A stretch of DNA of 64,000 bases from NCBI RefSeq assembly GCF_052076105.1, contig NZ_CP197245.1, positions 558,001 through 622,000 on the forward strand. The letters are read 5' to 3'. Shown here piece by piece: positions 41,085-50,406 of this stretch. Source of the DNA: Tardiphaga sp052076105 (GTDB lineage: Bacteria; Pseudomonadota; Alphaproteobacteria; Rhizobiales; Xanthobacteraceae). Numbering within the stretch: the first letter of the stretch is position 1; every line of letters starts with the position of its first letter. Both the position numbers and the translations under genes were made by a program. Under the pieces are notes generated by a model. The model had not been told where the DNA came from. It saw only the letters and a program-made list of their open reading frames with translations, and searched no databases.

Positions 41085-43897
41085 TCGGTGGCTTCCCGCT
41101 CGCCTTCGCCAACCCGCTTCTGCTGCTCGGCCTGATCAGTCTTCCCGTGTTGTGGTGGCTGCTGCGCGTGATGCCGCCACGCCCGCAGCGCATCGCGTTC
41201 CCGCCGACGCGGCTGCTGTTCGACATCACGCCGAAGGAAGAAACCCCGTCGCGCTCGCCCTGGTGGCTGACACTGCTGCGCCTGCTGGCTGCGGCGCTCG
41301 TCATCTTTGCCACGGCCGGTCCGATCTGGAATCCGCAAACAGGCATCGCTGGCAGCAATGCACCACTGACGATCCTGCTCGATGATGGCTGGAGCGCTGC
41401 AGCAAGCTGGGATGCGCGCGTCAGAGCGGCGGATGAGCTGATTGCCAATGCCGACAGCAACCGCCGCGGCGTTGCCCTCGTTCCTTTGTCCGAGCCGAAC
41501 CGCGACATCACGCTGCTGCCCGGCGGTACCGCCCGCGTCGCGCTGCGCCAGCTCTCACCGAAACCTTACGCGATCGACCGTGTCGATACGCTGCCGGCGC
41601 TGGAGCGCTTCCTGAAAGCCACCGGCGACAGCGAGATCGTCTGGCTCTCGGATGGCGTCGACACTGGCCGCGGTGCGGACTTCACGCAGGGCCTTGCGAA
41701 GACCATCGGCGACCGCACGCTGACCATCTATGATGGTGGCGCCACGCCGGCCCATGCGCTGGTGGCAGCAGAAAATGCTGCGGCCAAGATGACCGTGAAG
41801 GTGCTGCGCGCCAATAGCGGCGGCCCCGACGGTGGCGTGGTGCGCGGCCTCGACCAGAAGGGATCGCCGGTCGGCGAAGCCAGGTTCCTGTTCACGCCGA
41901 ACGATCGCGAGACCGAAGCCTCATTCGACCTTCCGGTCGAACTGCGCAACGACATCGCGCGGCTGGAAATAGCCGGCGAGCGTTCTGCGGGCGCCGTGCA
42001 ATTGCTGGACAAGCGCTGGCGCCGCCGCGCCATCGGCATCGTGTCGGGCGCGACCAACGATACCGCGCAGCCGTTGCTGGCCTCGACCTTCTATCTGACC
42101 CGCGCGCTGGCGCCCTTCGCCGATGTCCGCCTCGGCGATCGCGGCGCACCGCAGCAGGCGATCACGCAGTTCCTTGATCAGAAACTGCCGATGATCGTGC
42201 TGGCCGATGTCGGCACGCTGTCACCGGAGATTCGCGAGCGTCTCAATGCCTGGATCAATGCGGGCGGCGTGCTGGTGCGTTTTGCCGGGCCTCGTCTGGC
42301 GCAAGGCGACGACGATCTGGTGCCGGTGAAACTGCGCCGCGGCGACCGCAGCCTCGGCGGCAGCCTGACCTGGGAGAAGCCGCAGCATCTGGCGTCCTTC
42401 GCCGCGGATGGCCCCTTTGCCGGACTGCCGGTCCCAAAAGACATCACTGTGAACCGTCAGGTGCTCGCTGAACCGAATGCAGCTTTGGCCTCGAAGAGCT
42501 GGGCTTCTCTGGTCGACGGCACGCCACTGGTCACCGGCGAGCGCCGTGGCAAGGGCCTCGTCACCCTGTTCCATGTCAGCGCCGATATGCGCTGGTCGGA
42601 CCTGCCATTGTCTGGCACCTTCGTGGAAATGTTGCGCAGGGTTGTCGATATCAGCGGTTACACATCCACGCCCGGTGCAGGTGTCGCCGGCGAAGCCGGT
42701 GCGGAAACCGTTGCGCCACTGCGCACGCTTGATGGTTTCGGCGCTTTCACCCCGCCGCCATCGACTGCCAAGCCGCTCGCTGCCGACTATCGCGACCGCG
42801 CCACGCTCGATCACCCACCGGGCTTCTATGGCCCTGCCGACGGTCCGCTTGCGGTGAATGCACTGGCATCGGCCGATCGCATTGGGCCGATCGATTTCTC
42901 AGGCCTGAAGGCCAACCGCGCCAGCTACACCAATGCCGAACCGCGCGACCTCCGCGGCATCCTGCTCTCGACGGCACTGGCGCTGTTTCTGGTCGACGCG
43001 ATCATCGTCGCGCTGCTGGGCGGCGCCATCGCCGCGATGTTCCGTCGCCGCGCTGTATCTACTGCACTCGCCGTTGCTCTGGCGCTGACGACTGTGATGG
43101 GCACGCCCATGCCATCGCGTGCCGATCCGGCCAGCGACGATTTCGCCGTCAAGTCGGTGTCCCAGACGCGCCTGGCCTATGTCGTCACGGGGAATGCAGA
43201 CGTCGATTCCATCGTCAAATCCGGTATGGCCGGCCTCACGCTGTTTCTCGCGCAGCGCACCGCACTGGAAGCTGGCGAGCCCGTCGGCGTCGATCCGGCG
43301 CGTGATGAGCTGTCGTTCTTCCCGCTGATCTACTGGCCGATCATTCCTGGCGCGGCCAAGCCGCCGCAGGAAGCCATCAACCGCATCGACGCCTATATGA
43401 AGCAGGGCGGCACGGTGCTGTTCGATACCCGCGATGCTGTCGAAGCGCCACCCGGACCGAATGGCGAGTCGCAAACGCCGGGCATGCTGACGCTGCGCAA
43501 CATCCTCTCATCGCTCGACGTACCCGAACTCGAGCCGGTGCCGCGCGAGCATGTGCTCACCAAGACCTTCTATCTGCTGCGCGACTTCCCCGGCCGTTTC
43601 AATTCCGGACCGACCTGGGTCGAAACGCTGCCGCGCGACGATGGCGACGACGCCGCTTCGCGTCCGGCCCGCGGCGGTGACGGCGTGTCGCCGATCATCA
43701 TCACATCGAACGACCTCGCCGGTGCATGGGCGATGCGGCCGGACGGCCAGCCGATGCTGCCGCTGACGCCCGGCGAACCGCGGCAGCGTGAATTCGCATT
43801 CCGGGCCGGCGTCAACATTGTGATGTATACGCTGACCGGTAACTACAAGGCCGATCAGGTGCACGCGCCCGCGCTCATCGAACGTCTCGGACAATAG
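41081..43897 (+). CDS. BatA-domain / DUF4159 membrane protein
   Basis: This 938-residue protein starts with a BatA-like membrane region (FPLAFANPLLLLGLISLPVLWWLLRVMPPRPQRIAFPPTRLLF, then WWLTLLRLLAAALVIFATAGPIW), has a VWA-like domain (LTILLDDGWSAAASWDARV) and a large periplasmic middle, one more membrane segment near residue 645 (STALALFLVDAIIVALLGGAI) and ends in a DUF4159 domain (from about residue 690: FAVKSVSQTRLAYVVTGNADVDSIVKSGMAGL, then ELSFFPLIYWPI). It is the central part of the MoxR-DUF58-DUF4159 operon. Confidence 0.93.
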   Translation: MIGGFPLAFANPLLLLGLISLPVLWWLLRVMPPRPQRIAFPPTRLLFDITPKEETPSRSPWWLTLLRLLAAALVIFATAGPIWNPQTGIAGSNAPLTILLDDGWSAAASWDARVRAADELIANADSNRRGVALVPLSEPNRDITLLPGGTARVALRQLSPKPYAIDRVDTLPALERFLKATGDSEIVWLSDGVDTGRGADFTQGLAKTIGDRTLTIYDGGATPAHALVAAENAAAKMTVKVLRANSGGPDGGVVRGLDQKGSPVGEARFLFTPNDRETEASFDLPVELRNDIARLEIAGERSAGAVQLLDKRWRRRAIGIVSGATNDTAQPLLASTFYLTRALAPFADVRLGDRGAPQQAITQFLDQKLPMIVLADVGTLSPEIRERLNAWINAGGVLVRFAGPRLAQGDDDLVPVKLRRGDRSLGGSLTWEKPQHLASFAADGPFAGLPVPKDITVNRQVLAEPNAALASKSWASLVDGTPLVTGERRGKGLVTLFHVSADMRWSDLPLSGTFVEMLRRVVDISGYTSTPGAGVAGEAGAETVAPLRTLDGFGAFTPPPSTAKPLAADYRDRATLDHPPGFYGPADGPLAVNALASADRIGPIDFSGLKANRASYTNAEPRDLRGILLSTALALFLVDAIIVALLGGAIAAMFRRRAVSTALAVALALTTVMGTPMPSRADPASDDFAVKSVSQTRLAYVVTGNADVDSIVKSGMAGLTLFLAQRTALEAGEPVGVDPARDELSFFPLIYWPIIPGAAKPPQEAINRIDAYMKQGGTVLFDTRDAVEAPPGPNGESQTPGMLTLRNILSSLDVPELEPVPREHVLTKTFYLLRDFPGRFNSGPTWVETLPRDDGDDAASRPARGGDGVSPIIITSNDLAGAWAMRPDGQPMLPLTPGEPRQREFAFRAGVNIVMYTLTGNYKADQVHAPALIERLGQ

Positions 43898-43906
43898 GAG
43901 CGCGAC

Positions 43907-45970
43907 ATGCAATACGGCATCGCGTTTACGCCTCTCGTTCCGACCATCGTGCTGTGGATCGGCCTCGCTGCCATCGTGGTGATATCAGCGCTGCTCTTGC
44001 TCGGCCGCGCGCGCGGCGCCGCCGTGCGTGTTGCCGCATTGACGCTGATCCTGCTGGCGCTGGCTAATCCGTCCTTCACGCGCGAGGAGCGCGAGCCGCT
44101 GACATCGGTCGCCGCCGTCGTCATCGACAAGAGCCCGAGCCAGAATTTCGGCGAACGCACCAAGGAAACCGAAGAAACGCAGAAGCAGCTCGTAGACCGG
44201 CTGAAGCAGGTCAAAGGCCTCGAAGTCCGTGTCGTCGAGGCTGGACAGGCTGATGGCGAAACCGATGGCACCAAACTGTTCGGCGCACTGTCCTCCGCTC
44301 TCTCCGACGTCCCGACCGACCGTGTGGCCGGCGCGTTCCTGATCACCGATGGCCGTGTCCACGACATCCCCGCCAATGTCGCGGGTCTCGGCTTCAATGC
44401 GCCGGTCCATGCGCTGATCACCGGCCGCAAGGACGAGCGTGACCGCCGTATCGCCATCACGGCTGCTCCCAGATTTGGCATCGTCGGCCAGTCGCAGCGC
44501 GTCACATTCCGCCTCGACGATCAGGGCGTCACCGGCGAACGCGCCCGCGTCGCCATTCGCCGCGACGGCGATACGCTGAGCGAGCGTACCGTGCTGTCGG
44601 GTCAGACTGTCAGCATCGATGTCGACATCAAACATGCCGGCCCGAACATCGTCGAGATCGAGGCTTCTCCGCTCGACAACGAACTCACGCTGGTCAACAA
44701 CCGCGCCGTGGTCGCCATCGACGGCGTGCGCGACAAGCTCCGCGTGCTGCTGGTCTCCGGCGAGCCGCATTCCGGCGAACGCACCTGGCGCAATCTGCTG
44801 AAGTCCGATGCGTCGATCGATCTCGTGCATTTCACCATTCTGCGCCCGCCGGAGAAGCAGGACGGCACGCCGATCAACGAACTGTCGCTGATCGCCTTTC
44901 CGACCCGCGAGCTGTTCCAGCAGAAGATTCACGAATTCCAGCTGATCATCTTCGATCGCTATGCCCGCCAGGGCGTGCTGCCGATCGCCTATTTCGACAA
45001 CATCGCGCGCTATGTCCGCGCCGGTGGCGCCGTGCTGGTGTCGGCTGGTCCCGATTACGCATCGAACACGTCGATCTGGCGCACGCCGCTGGATTCGGTG
45101 CTCCCCGCAGAGCCCGTCGGCGTCAGCGAGAAACCGTTCTATGCGCATCTCAGCGATATCGGCAAACGTCACCCGGTGACGCGCAGCCTCGAAGGCTCCA
45201 ATTCCGAGCCACCGAAATGGAGCCGGTTCTTCCGCACCGTCGAGACCCGCAACATCACTACACCGCCGGTGATGACCGGCGCCGATGGCCAGCCGCTGCT
45301 GCTGTTGGCGCGCGCTGGCGAAGGTCGCGTCGCACTGCTGCTGTCGGATCACATCTGGCTGTGGGCACGCGGCTATGAAGGCGGCGGCCCGCATCTCGAT
45401 CTGCTTCGCCGCACATCGCACTGGCTGATGAAGCAGCCGGATCTCGACGAGGAAGCGCTGAAGCTGCAGAGCCAGGGGAAGGACCTCGTCGTATTGCGCC
45501 AAACGATGGGCGATGCCGTGCAGCCCGTGACCGTGACCTCGCCGTCTGGCAAGACCCGCGAATTGACACTCAGTGCCGGTGAACCCGGCCTGTGGCGCGC
45601 AACCACGCCCGCCGATGAACTCGGCCTGTGGCAAGCCACCGACGGCACGCTGAAGGCGCTGATCAATGTCGGCCCGATCAATCCGAAGGAATTCTCCGAG
45701 GTCACGTCGACCACCGAGATGTTGAAGCCGCTGGCGCAGGCCTCGGGCGGCGATGCCCGCCGCATCAATGAGGGTTCGGGCATCGACCTGCCGCGCATCG
45801 TGCCAGTGCGTTCCTCGGCCGTGTTCCGTGGCGATGGCTGGATGGGCGTGCATATGCGCGACGCCAGCGTGGTCCGTGGCGTCGGCGTGCTGCCGGTGTT
45901 CGCCGGCCTGATCGGGCTGTTGCTGCTGCTCGGCGCCTTCGCTGCGACGTGGCTGCGGGAAAGTCGCTAG
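43907..45970 (+). CDS. Large membrane protein of the MoxR operon, glutamine-amidotransferase-like
   Basis: The 687-residue protein has two N-terminal membrane helices (TIVLWIGLAAIVVISALLLLG and VAALTLILLALAN), a VWA-like stretch (SVAAVVIDKSPSQ), a middle domain of the GATase1-like type (LRVLLVSGEPHSGERTWRNLLKSDASIDLVHFTI and LIIFDRYARQGVLP) and a C-terminal helix (VFAGLIGLLLLLGAFAATWL). It sits 9 bases after the DUF4159 gene. Its role is unknown; the MoxR, DUF58 and DUF4159 partners suggest an envelope stress or maturation complex. Confidence 0.92.
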   Translation: MQYGIAFTPLVPTIVLWIGLAAIVVISALLLLGRARGAAVRVAALTLILLALANPSFTREEREPLTSVAAVVIDKSPSQNFGERTKETEETQKQLVDRLKQVKGLEVRVVEAGQADGETDGTKLFGALSSALSDVPTDRVAGAFLITDGRVHDIPANVAGLGFNAPVHALITGRKDERDRRIAITAAPRFGIVGQSQRVTFRLDDQGVTGERARVAIRRDGDTLSERTVLSGQTVSIDVDIKHAGPNIVEIEASPLDNELTLVNNRAVVAIDGVRDKLRVLLVSGEPHSGERTWRNLLKSDASIDLVHFTILRPPEKQDGTPINELSLIAFPTRELFQQKIHEFQLIIFDRYARQGVLPIAYFDNIARYVRAGGAVLVSAGPDYASNTSIWRTPLDSVLPAEPVGVSEKPFYAHLSDIGKRHPVTRSLEGSNSEPPKWSRFFRTVETRNITTPPVMTGADGQPLLLLARAGEGRVALLLSDHIWLWARGYEGGGPHLDLLRRTSHWLMKQPDLDEEALKLQSQGKDLVVLRQTMGDAVQPVTVTSPSGKTRELTLSAGEPGLWRATTPADELGLWQATDGTLKALINVGPINPKEFSEVTSTTEMLKPLAQASGGDARRINEGSGIDLPRIVPVRSSAVFRGDGWMGVHMRDASVVRGVGVLPVFAGLIGLLLLLGAFAATWLRESR

Positions 45971-45992
45971 TACGGACCAACCGCGGCGCCAG

Positions 45993-46979
45993 TCATTGCG
46001 CCGCGAGATTCATCTCCCGCATCAGACGCCCCCATTTGGCGCTTTCCGAGCGGATATAGGCGGCGAAGGCTTCCGGCGTCATGGGTGCCGGCTGCGCTCC
46101 GATCGTCCGCAGTTTCTCGATCACGTCCGGGTCTCCCAGAGCCTTGACGAAGGCGGCATTCAAGCGCGTCACGATGTCACCAGGTGTCCCCGCGGGAGCA
46201 ACAAGGCCGAACCAGCCCGTCGATTCAAACCCGGCAATACCTTGCTCATCAAGTGTGGGCACTTCGGGAAGGAACGGCACGCGCTTGGCACTGGTGACGC
46301 CGAGTGGTTTCAGTCGGCCGGCACGGATCAATTCCAGCGAACTGGGGATGTCCAACACCGCAAGCGGGATATGCCCGGCAAGGACATCGGTCACCGCAGG
46401 CCCTGTGCCCCGATAGGGAACAAGAGTCAGTTTGACATTCGCTGTTTGGAGAAACAGCGCAGCCGTCATGTGCATCACGGTGCCATTGCCGCCATATCCC
46501 ACCGAAAGCTGGCCAGGCTTTGCGGCCGCAGCCGCTAGCGCCTCTTTCAGCTTGGTAAATGGGGCGTCAGGCGCTGCGACCAGCACAAACGGAATATCGG
46601 CCAGCAGCGTAATTGGCGTCAGATCCTTGATCGGATCGAAAGACGTCGCCGGGCTGATGTGAGGGTTGATGGTCAATGCGCCTGCCGGTGCAACACCGAG
46701 GGTGTAGCCGTCGGGCTTCGCCTGCGCCACGGCTTGCATACCGATATTGCCGCCCGCGCCGCCACGATTTTCGATGATGAACCCCTGCTTCAGGTCTGCA
46801 GCGATCACCGGCTCAAGCGCACGGATAAAGATGTCGGCACTGCCACCTGGCGGAAAGGTGACAACAATCTTGATGAGTTGCTCAGGATAGGCGGCCCATA
46901 GAGGCGTGGTCGTTCCGACCACGATCGAACTGGCCGCGCCCGCAAGCAACATCCTGCGGGTAGGAGCGAATACGGTCAT
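45993..46979 (-). CDS. Tripartite tricarboxylate transporter receptor protein (Bug/TctC family)
   Basis: The 328-residue protein has a signal peptide (RRMLLAGAASSIVVGTTTPLWA-AY) and the Bug family blocks YPEQLIKIVVTFPPGGSADIFIRALEP and FIIENRGGAGGNIGMQAVAQAKPDGYTLG, then PYRGTGPAVTDVLAGHI. Bug proteins bind carboxylates or amides in the periplasm. No TctA or TctB genes are adjacent, so it may use a distant transporter or act in signalling. Its start overlaps the stop of the flavin hydroxylase gene by 4 bases, suggesting it binds that enzyme's substrate or product. Confidence 0.92.
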   Translation of the reverse strand: MTVFAPTRRMLLAGAASSIVVGTTTPLWAAYPEQLIKIVVTFPPGGSADIFIRALEPVIAADLKQGFIIENRGGAGGNIGMQAVAQAKPDGYTLGVAPAGALTINPHISPATSFDPIKDLTPITLLADIPFVLVAAPDAPFTKLKEALAAAAAKPGQLSVGYGGNGTVMHMTAALFLQTANVKLTLVPYRGTGPAVTDVLAGHIPLAVLDIPSSLELIRAGRLKPLGVTSAKRVPFLPEVPTLDEQGIAGFESTGWFGLVAPAGTPGDIVTRLNAAFVKALGDPDVIEKLRTIGAQPAPMTPEAFAAYIRSESAKWGRLMREMNLAAQ

Positions 46980-48670
46980 GCTATTGCTCCCGAAACAGTG
47001 TGCGAAGCCCGGCTCTTGTGTGCGGCTCTGCCGGTGATGAGTTGAATCAACGCTTCGGGATCCGATGGAGCGAGACGGCCACGCCAGGCAATATGCTGAT
47101 CCGGCCGCACCAGCAGCAGTGCTTCAGCGGGTTGTCCTGCATCGACCTCAGATATCGACAGATCGAGCACCGTCAGAGGAACTCCGTTGCGGCGCGCGGA
47201 CTCTCTCAGCGCAGTCACGTCGCAAGTCGGATCGTAGCGCAAAAGCGTATAGCCGGGCCCCATCGCGTCGAAGATCGAACGGCCGTCGCTCAGCCAGACG
47301 TGCGGCATCCTGGCGCCCGGCACCGTCGAGGGTTCAAAATCGCCCATCGTATAGGCCGGCGGCGCCTCGCCATCATAGGCGATGACCGGTGACTGATCGT
47401 AGAAGTAACCGAAATTGAGCCCGGCGCAGCAGTATTGCTTCACGTTGAGATCGTAGGCGGCACGGCCGACCGCGGCACGCGCCGCTGCACCCGCTTCGCT
47501 GTCTTCCTCGATCACCGCTGGCACAGCGCCGCGCTGGCTGATGCTGGCAAGCGCATGCTCCATCGCGAACCGTGACACCTGATCGGTGATCGGCTGACGT
47601 TCGGCCGCATAGGCATCAAGCAGACCGGCATCCGCCCAGCCGTTAAGATGTGCCGCGAGCATCCAGCACAACGAAACCGCATCGGCGATACCGGCGTTCA
47701 TTCCATAGCCTGCGTAAGGCATCCAGAGATGGGCGGCATCGCCGCAGATAAAGGCGCGACGGTCGCGGAAGCGATCGGCGACGAGACGGCGCCCAACCCA
47801 GTCTTCCTTGCTGACGACCTCGTAATTGAAATCAGGCCCGACACCCAGAATTGTGCGGATAGACCAGTCGCGATCGACGGAGTCGAATTCCGGCTCGTCC
47901 GGTTTGAGGTGATTGTGGATCAGCCACCGATCATGCCCGTCGATGGCAACGACAGTCCCGGTACGTCGCGGATTGAGCGCCAGCACCATCCAGGCCGGTG
48001 TGTGCGGCTGCATCAGGATTTTCAGATCCGGCGCATCGATGAGGGTCGACTGGACGCGCTGGATCACAGGCGTCCCGACGAAAGAGGCGCCGATCAACTT
48101 CCGCGTCAATGAGCGGCCGCCATCGCATCCGATGAGGAATTTGGCACGTATGGTGAAAGATCGGTCCTCATCAAGCCCGCGGGCCTCGACCGAGACACCT
48201 GACATATCCTGATCGAAATGCACCATCTCGGTGCGGGACAGAATGGTAATTTTGGGATTGGCTGCGGCATTCGCAAACAGCACCGGCTCCAGATAGATCT
48301 GGTTGATCCGGTGCGGCGGTTCGGGTGTCGGCCACCACGTGTCAGGTCCATCCGTTGCGGTGTAGCGCGTTGCACGCGACGGAATGACGATCCGACTGAG
48401 TTCCATGCCCGTTGCGGTGGTGCGATACGAACAATCGTTGGGGAAGTCAGGCGGCAGACCGGCGTCGCGGATCTGGGCCACGATGCCAAGCCGGCGAAAC
48501 ACCTCCATCGATCGCGCCGAAACATGATTGCATTTGACATTGGGCGGCTCGCCAGCGTGCCGCGTCTCGAGCACGATCACATCTATCCCTCTGGATGCGA
48601 GGTCCAGAGCAGCGGTGAGGCCCACGGGCCCTGCGCCGATAACAACGACGGATGTCTCATAGTCTTGCAT
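46976..48670 (-). CDS. FAD-dependent aromatic monooxygenase (class A, MhpA/PheA-like)
   Basis: This 564-residue protein has the FAD loop VVVIGAGPVGLTAALDLASRGIDVIVLE, the DG motif LIGCDGGRSLTRKLIG (about residues 177-192), and the GD motif AFICGDAAHLWMPYAGYGMNAGIADAVSLCWMLAAHL (about 302-338), plus a C-terminal thioredoxin-like domain seen in phenol-hydroxylase-type enzymes. It would hydroxylate a phenolic or similar aromatic compound with NAD(P)H and oxygen. It is followed by an overlapping Bug gene and faces a LysR gene. Confidence 0.92.
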   Translation of the reverse strand: MQDYETSVVVIGAGPVGLTAALDLASRGIDVIVLETRHAGEPPNVKCNHVSARSMEVFRRLGIVAQIRDAGLPPDFPNDCSYRTTATGMELSRIVIPSRATRYTATDGPDTWWPTPEPPHRINQIYLEPVLFANAAANPKITILSRTEMVHFDQDMSGVSVEARGLDEDRSFTIRAKFLIGCDGGRSLTRKLIGASFVGTPVIQRVQSTLIDAPDLKILMQPHTPAWMVLALNPRRTGTVVAIDGHDRWLIHNHLKPDEPEFDSVDRDWSIRTILGVGPDFNYEVVSKEDWVGRRLVADRFRDRRAFICGDAAHLWMPYAGYGMNAGIADAVSLCWMLAAHLNGWADAGLLDAYAAERQPITDQVSRFAMEHALASISQRGAVPAVIEEDSEAGAAARAAVGRAAYDLNVKQYCCAGLNFGYFYDQSPVIAYDGEAPPAYTMGDFEPSTVPGARMPHVWLSDGRSIFDAMGPGYTLLRYDPTCDVTALRESARRNGVPLTVLDLSISEVDAGQPAEALLLVRPDQHIAWRGRLAPSDPEALIQLITGRAAHKSRASHTVSGAIA

Positions 48671-48721
48671 GGCTGGCTCCCTCGACCGCGTCTGCGCGCG
48701 TTACGTTGAAGCTAGCTGCAA

Positions 48722-48734
48722 CTCTTGATAAGAG
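48722..48734. promoter_or_regulatory. Palindrome in the hydroxylase / LysR promoter
   Basis: CTCTTGATAAGAG has perfect 5-bp arms (CTCTT/AAGAG) around GAT. It lies 52 bases upstream of the hydroxylase start and 38 bases before the LysR start. It is a candidate LysR site inferred from position. Confidence 0.4.
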
Positions 48735-48771
48735 AAGTCGCTTTTCCAGTATTGGTTGATAAGATTACCTG

Positions 48772-49698
48772 ATGAATATCACCCTTCGCCAACTGGAAGC
48801 ATTGGTCGCGGTCAGCCGCACAGGCTCGATGACGCGCGCAGCCCAGGAGCTTCACATCACCCAGGCCGCGGTCAGCCTGCTGCTCCGCCAACTTGAATTG
48901 CAGCTGGGCCTGCCAATGTTCGATCGCACGACACGGTCGTGTATACCGACCGCAGCCGGACGCGATGCGGTACGAGCTGCAGAGCGCATGTTGGGCGACG
49001 CGCTCAGCCTCACGCGTCAGATGCGCAGCCTGTCGGAAGCCCGAAGCGGCACAGTCGTCTTCGTCGCATCGGCCGGTGCCGCCTCCGCGCTCATGCCGTC
49101 AGTACTCGCGACATTCCGCACCGCATATCCCGACGTTGATGTCATCATGCGCGACGTCGCGTCCGATCAGCTTGTCAGCGCGCTGCTGGCGTCGGATGCT
49201 GAATTCGCCATCGGCAGCGTGGATGGCCCGGTGCCCGAGGTCACGCTGACGCCTCTGGTGAGAGGACGTCTCAGCGCCATCGGCTGGCCAGGTTGCCCGA
49301 TCGCAGCGATGCAAACGCTATCGTGGGATGAACTTGCTGATCTACCGACCATCGCGATGCGCCGCGACACGCTGATCCGTGCACAGATCGACCGACGGCT
49401 GGGTCGCGATGGCAAGGTGCTCATCCCGACCCATGAAGTGTCGCTCATCAACACGGCGCTTTCGATGACGGCGAAGGGCATCGGTTATGCGATCTTGCCC
49501 TCCTATATGATGCCAACCGACCAATATCCGGGGCTGATCGCTTTCCAGCTCGTACGACCCGCGATTACGCGGCAATTGTCCTGGATTCAGCAAACCGGCC
49601 GCAGCCTGTCGCCCGCAGCGCTGCAATTTCAGAAGACCACCGCGCGCGTCCTGGCCAGCGCACACGCAACGGCCATTGCAAGGCGCGCGACGGCGTAA
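48772..49698 (+). CDS. LysR family transcriptional regulator
   Basis: The 308-residue protein begins MNITLRQLEALVAVSRTGSMTRAAQELHITQAAVSLLLRQLE, the LysR winged helix (residues 1-60 or so), followed by the effector-binding domain (GTVVFVASAGAASALMPSVLATFRTAYPDVDVIMRD, then AKGIGYAILPSYM). It is divergent from the flavin hydroxylase-Bug gene pair and most likely activates it in response to an aromatic inducer. Confidence 0.93.
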   Translation: MNITLRQLEALVAVSRTGSMTRAAQELHITQAAVSLLLRQLELQLGLPMFDRTTRSCIPTAAGRDAVRAAERMLGDALSLTRQMRSLSEARSGTVVFVASAGAASALMPSVLATFRTAYPDVDVIMRDVASDQLVSALLASDAEFAIGSVDGPVPEVTLTPLVRGRLSAIGWPGCPIAAMQTLSWDELADLPTIAMRRDTLIRAQIDRRLGRDGKVLIPTHEVSLINTALSMTAKGIGYAILPSYMMPTDQYPGLIAFQLVRPAITRQLSWIQQTGRSLSPAALQFQKTTARVLASAHATAIARRATA

Positions 49699-49838
49699 CG
49701 CGCAATTTGGGTGTCTCTCGTCGTTCCCCCTGATTGCTCCATCAGCGCGTCGACGCGAAGCGTTGCCGTAATCCCACAGCCCGCCCGGTTTCTGTGTCGG
49801 GACATGACTGGCCGTTGACACCCGGGCGCCCGCCGCGC

Positions 49839-49857
49839 GATGTTACATTATAACATC
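49839..49857. promoter_or_regulatory. Zur box
   Basis: GATGTTACATTATAACATC pairs at 8 of 9 positions around its central T and closely resembles the alphaproteobacterial Zur operator (TGTTATA/TATAACA halves). It lies 47 bases before a DUF2946 protein gene followed by a TonB receptor gene, so zinc-dependent repression of both is likely. Confidence 0.75.
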
Positions 49858-49904
49858 GGTACTGGCAGACCTCTCTGCCGGCCGATGCGGGGCAGCCTGT
49901 CGGC

Positions 49905-50282
49905 ATGAAGTGGTTTCGCGCGAATATCAGACATGGGGCAAAGCTGGCGCTGTTCGCGCTGGCGGTGCAACTCGTTCTGTCGTTCGGCCACGTCCATGGC
50001 GGAACCGTCCACGCGGCACCTCTCGACTCCGCCATCGCGGTTTCAGTCGACGAAGCTGCGCAGACGCCGGCCGCTCCCGAGACTGACCACCACCATCGCG
50101 CCGCCGATCCCTGCGCCATCTGCGCCGTCATGGCGATGGCCAGCACGGCGCTGTTTACCGCACCACCGGTCCTGCTGTTGCCGCAGGCCGCCATCTTGCT
50201 GCAGCGGATCACCGAGGCCGAGTTCGAGCATCTCGACGCCATCAGCGGTGCATCGCAGCCGCGCGGCCCTCCTGCATCCTGA
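49905..50282 (+). CDS. DUF2946-like small membrane or exported protein
   Basis: This 125-residue protein has an N-terminal signal or anchor helix (LALFALAVQLVLSFGHVHGG), a His-rich stretch (ETDHHHRAADPCAICAVMAMAS, with CAIC) and a second hydrophobic segment (ALFTAPPVLLLPQAAILL). The HVHG, HHH and CxxC features are typical of DUF2946 proteins, which accompany metal uptake and often lie beside TonB receptors. It follows a Zur box and precedes a TonB receptor by 124 bases, so zinc handling in the envelope is the best guess. Confidence 0.8.
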   Translation: MKWFRANIRHGAKLALFALAVQLVLSFGHVHGGTVHAAPLDSAIAVSVDEAAQTPAAPETDHHHRAADPCAICAVMAMASTALFTAPPVLLLPQAAILLQRITEAEFEHLDAISGASQPRGPPAS

Positions 50283-50406
50283 CATCACCTTTGACGATCG
50301 CTGCCGCGAATTCCTCGCGCGCAGTGAAACCGAAGTGAGATTCGCATCACCGCGAGTCCCGGCCCGAGCGCAATGACCGCGCAGCCGGTGAAGTCAGGAC
50401 AAATCC

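Noticed and set aside
43985..45853. A 622-codon open frame antisense to the MoxR-operon membrane protein gene
   Set aside because: It mirrors a real gene on the plus strand, is rich in Arg, His, Gln and Ala without domain pattern, and is explained by high GC content at third positions.
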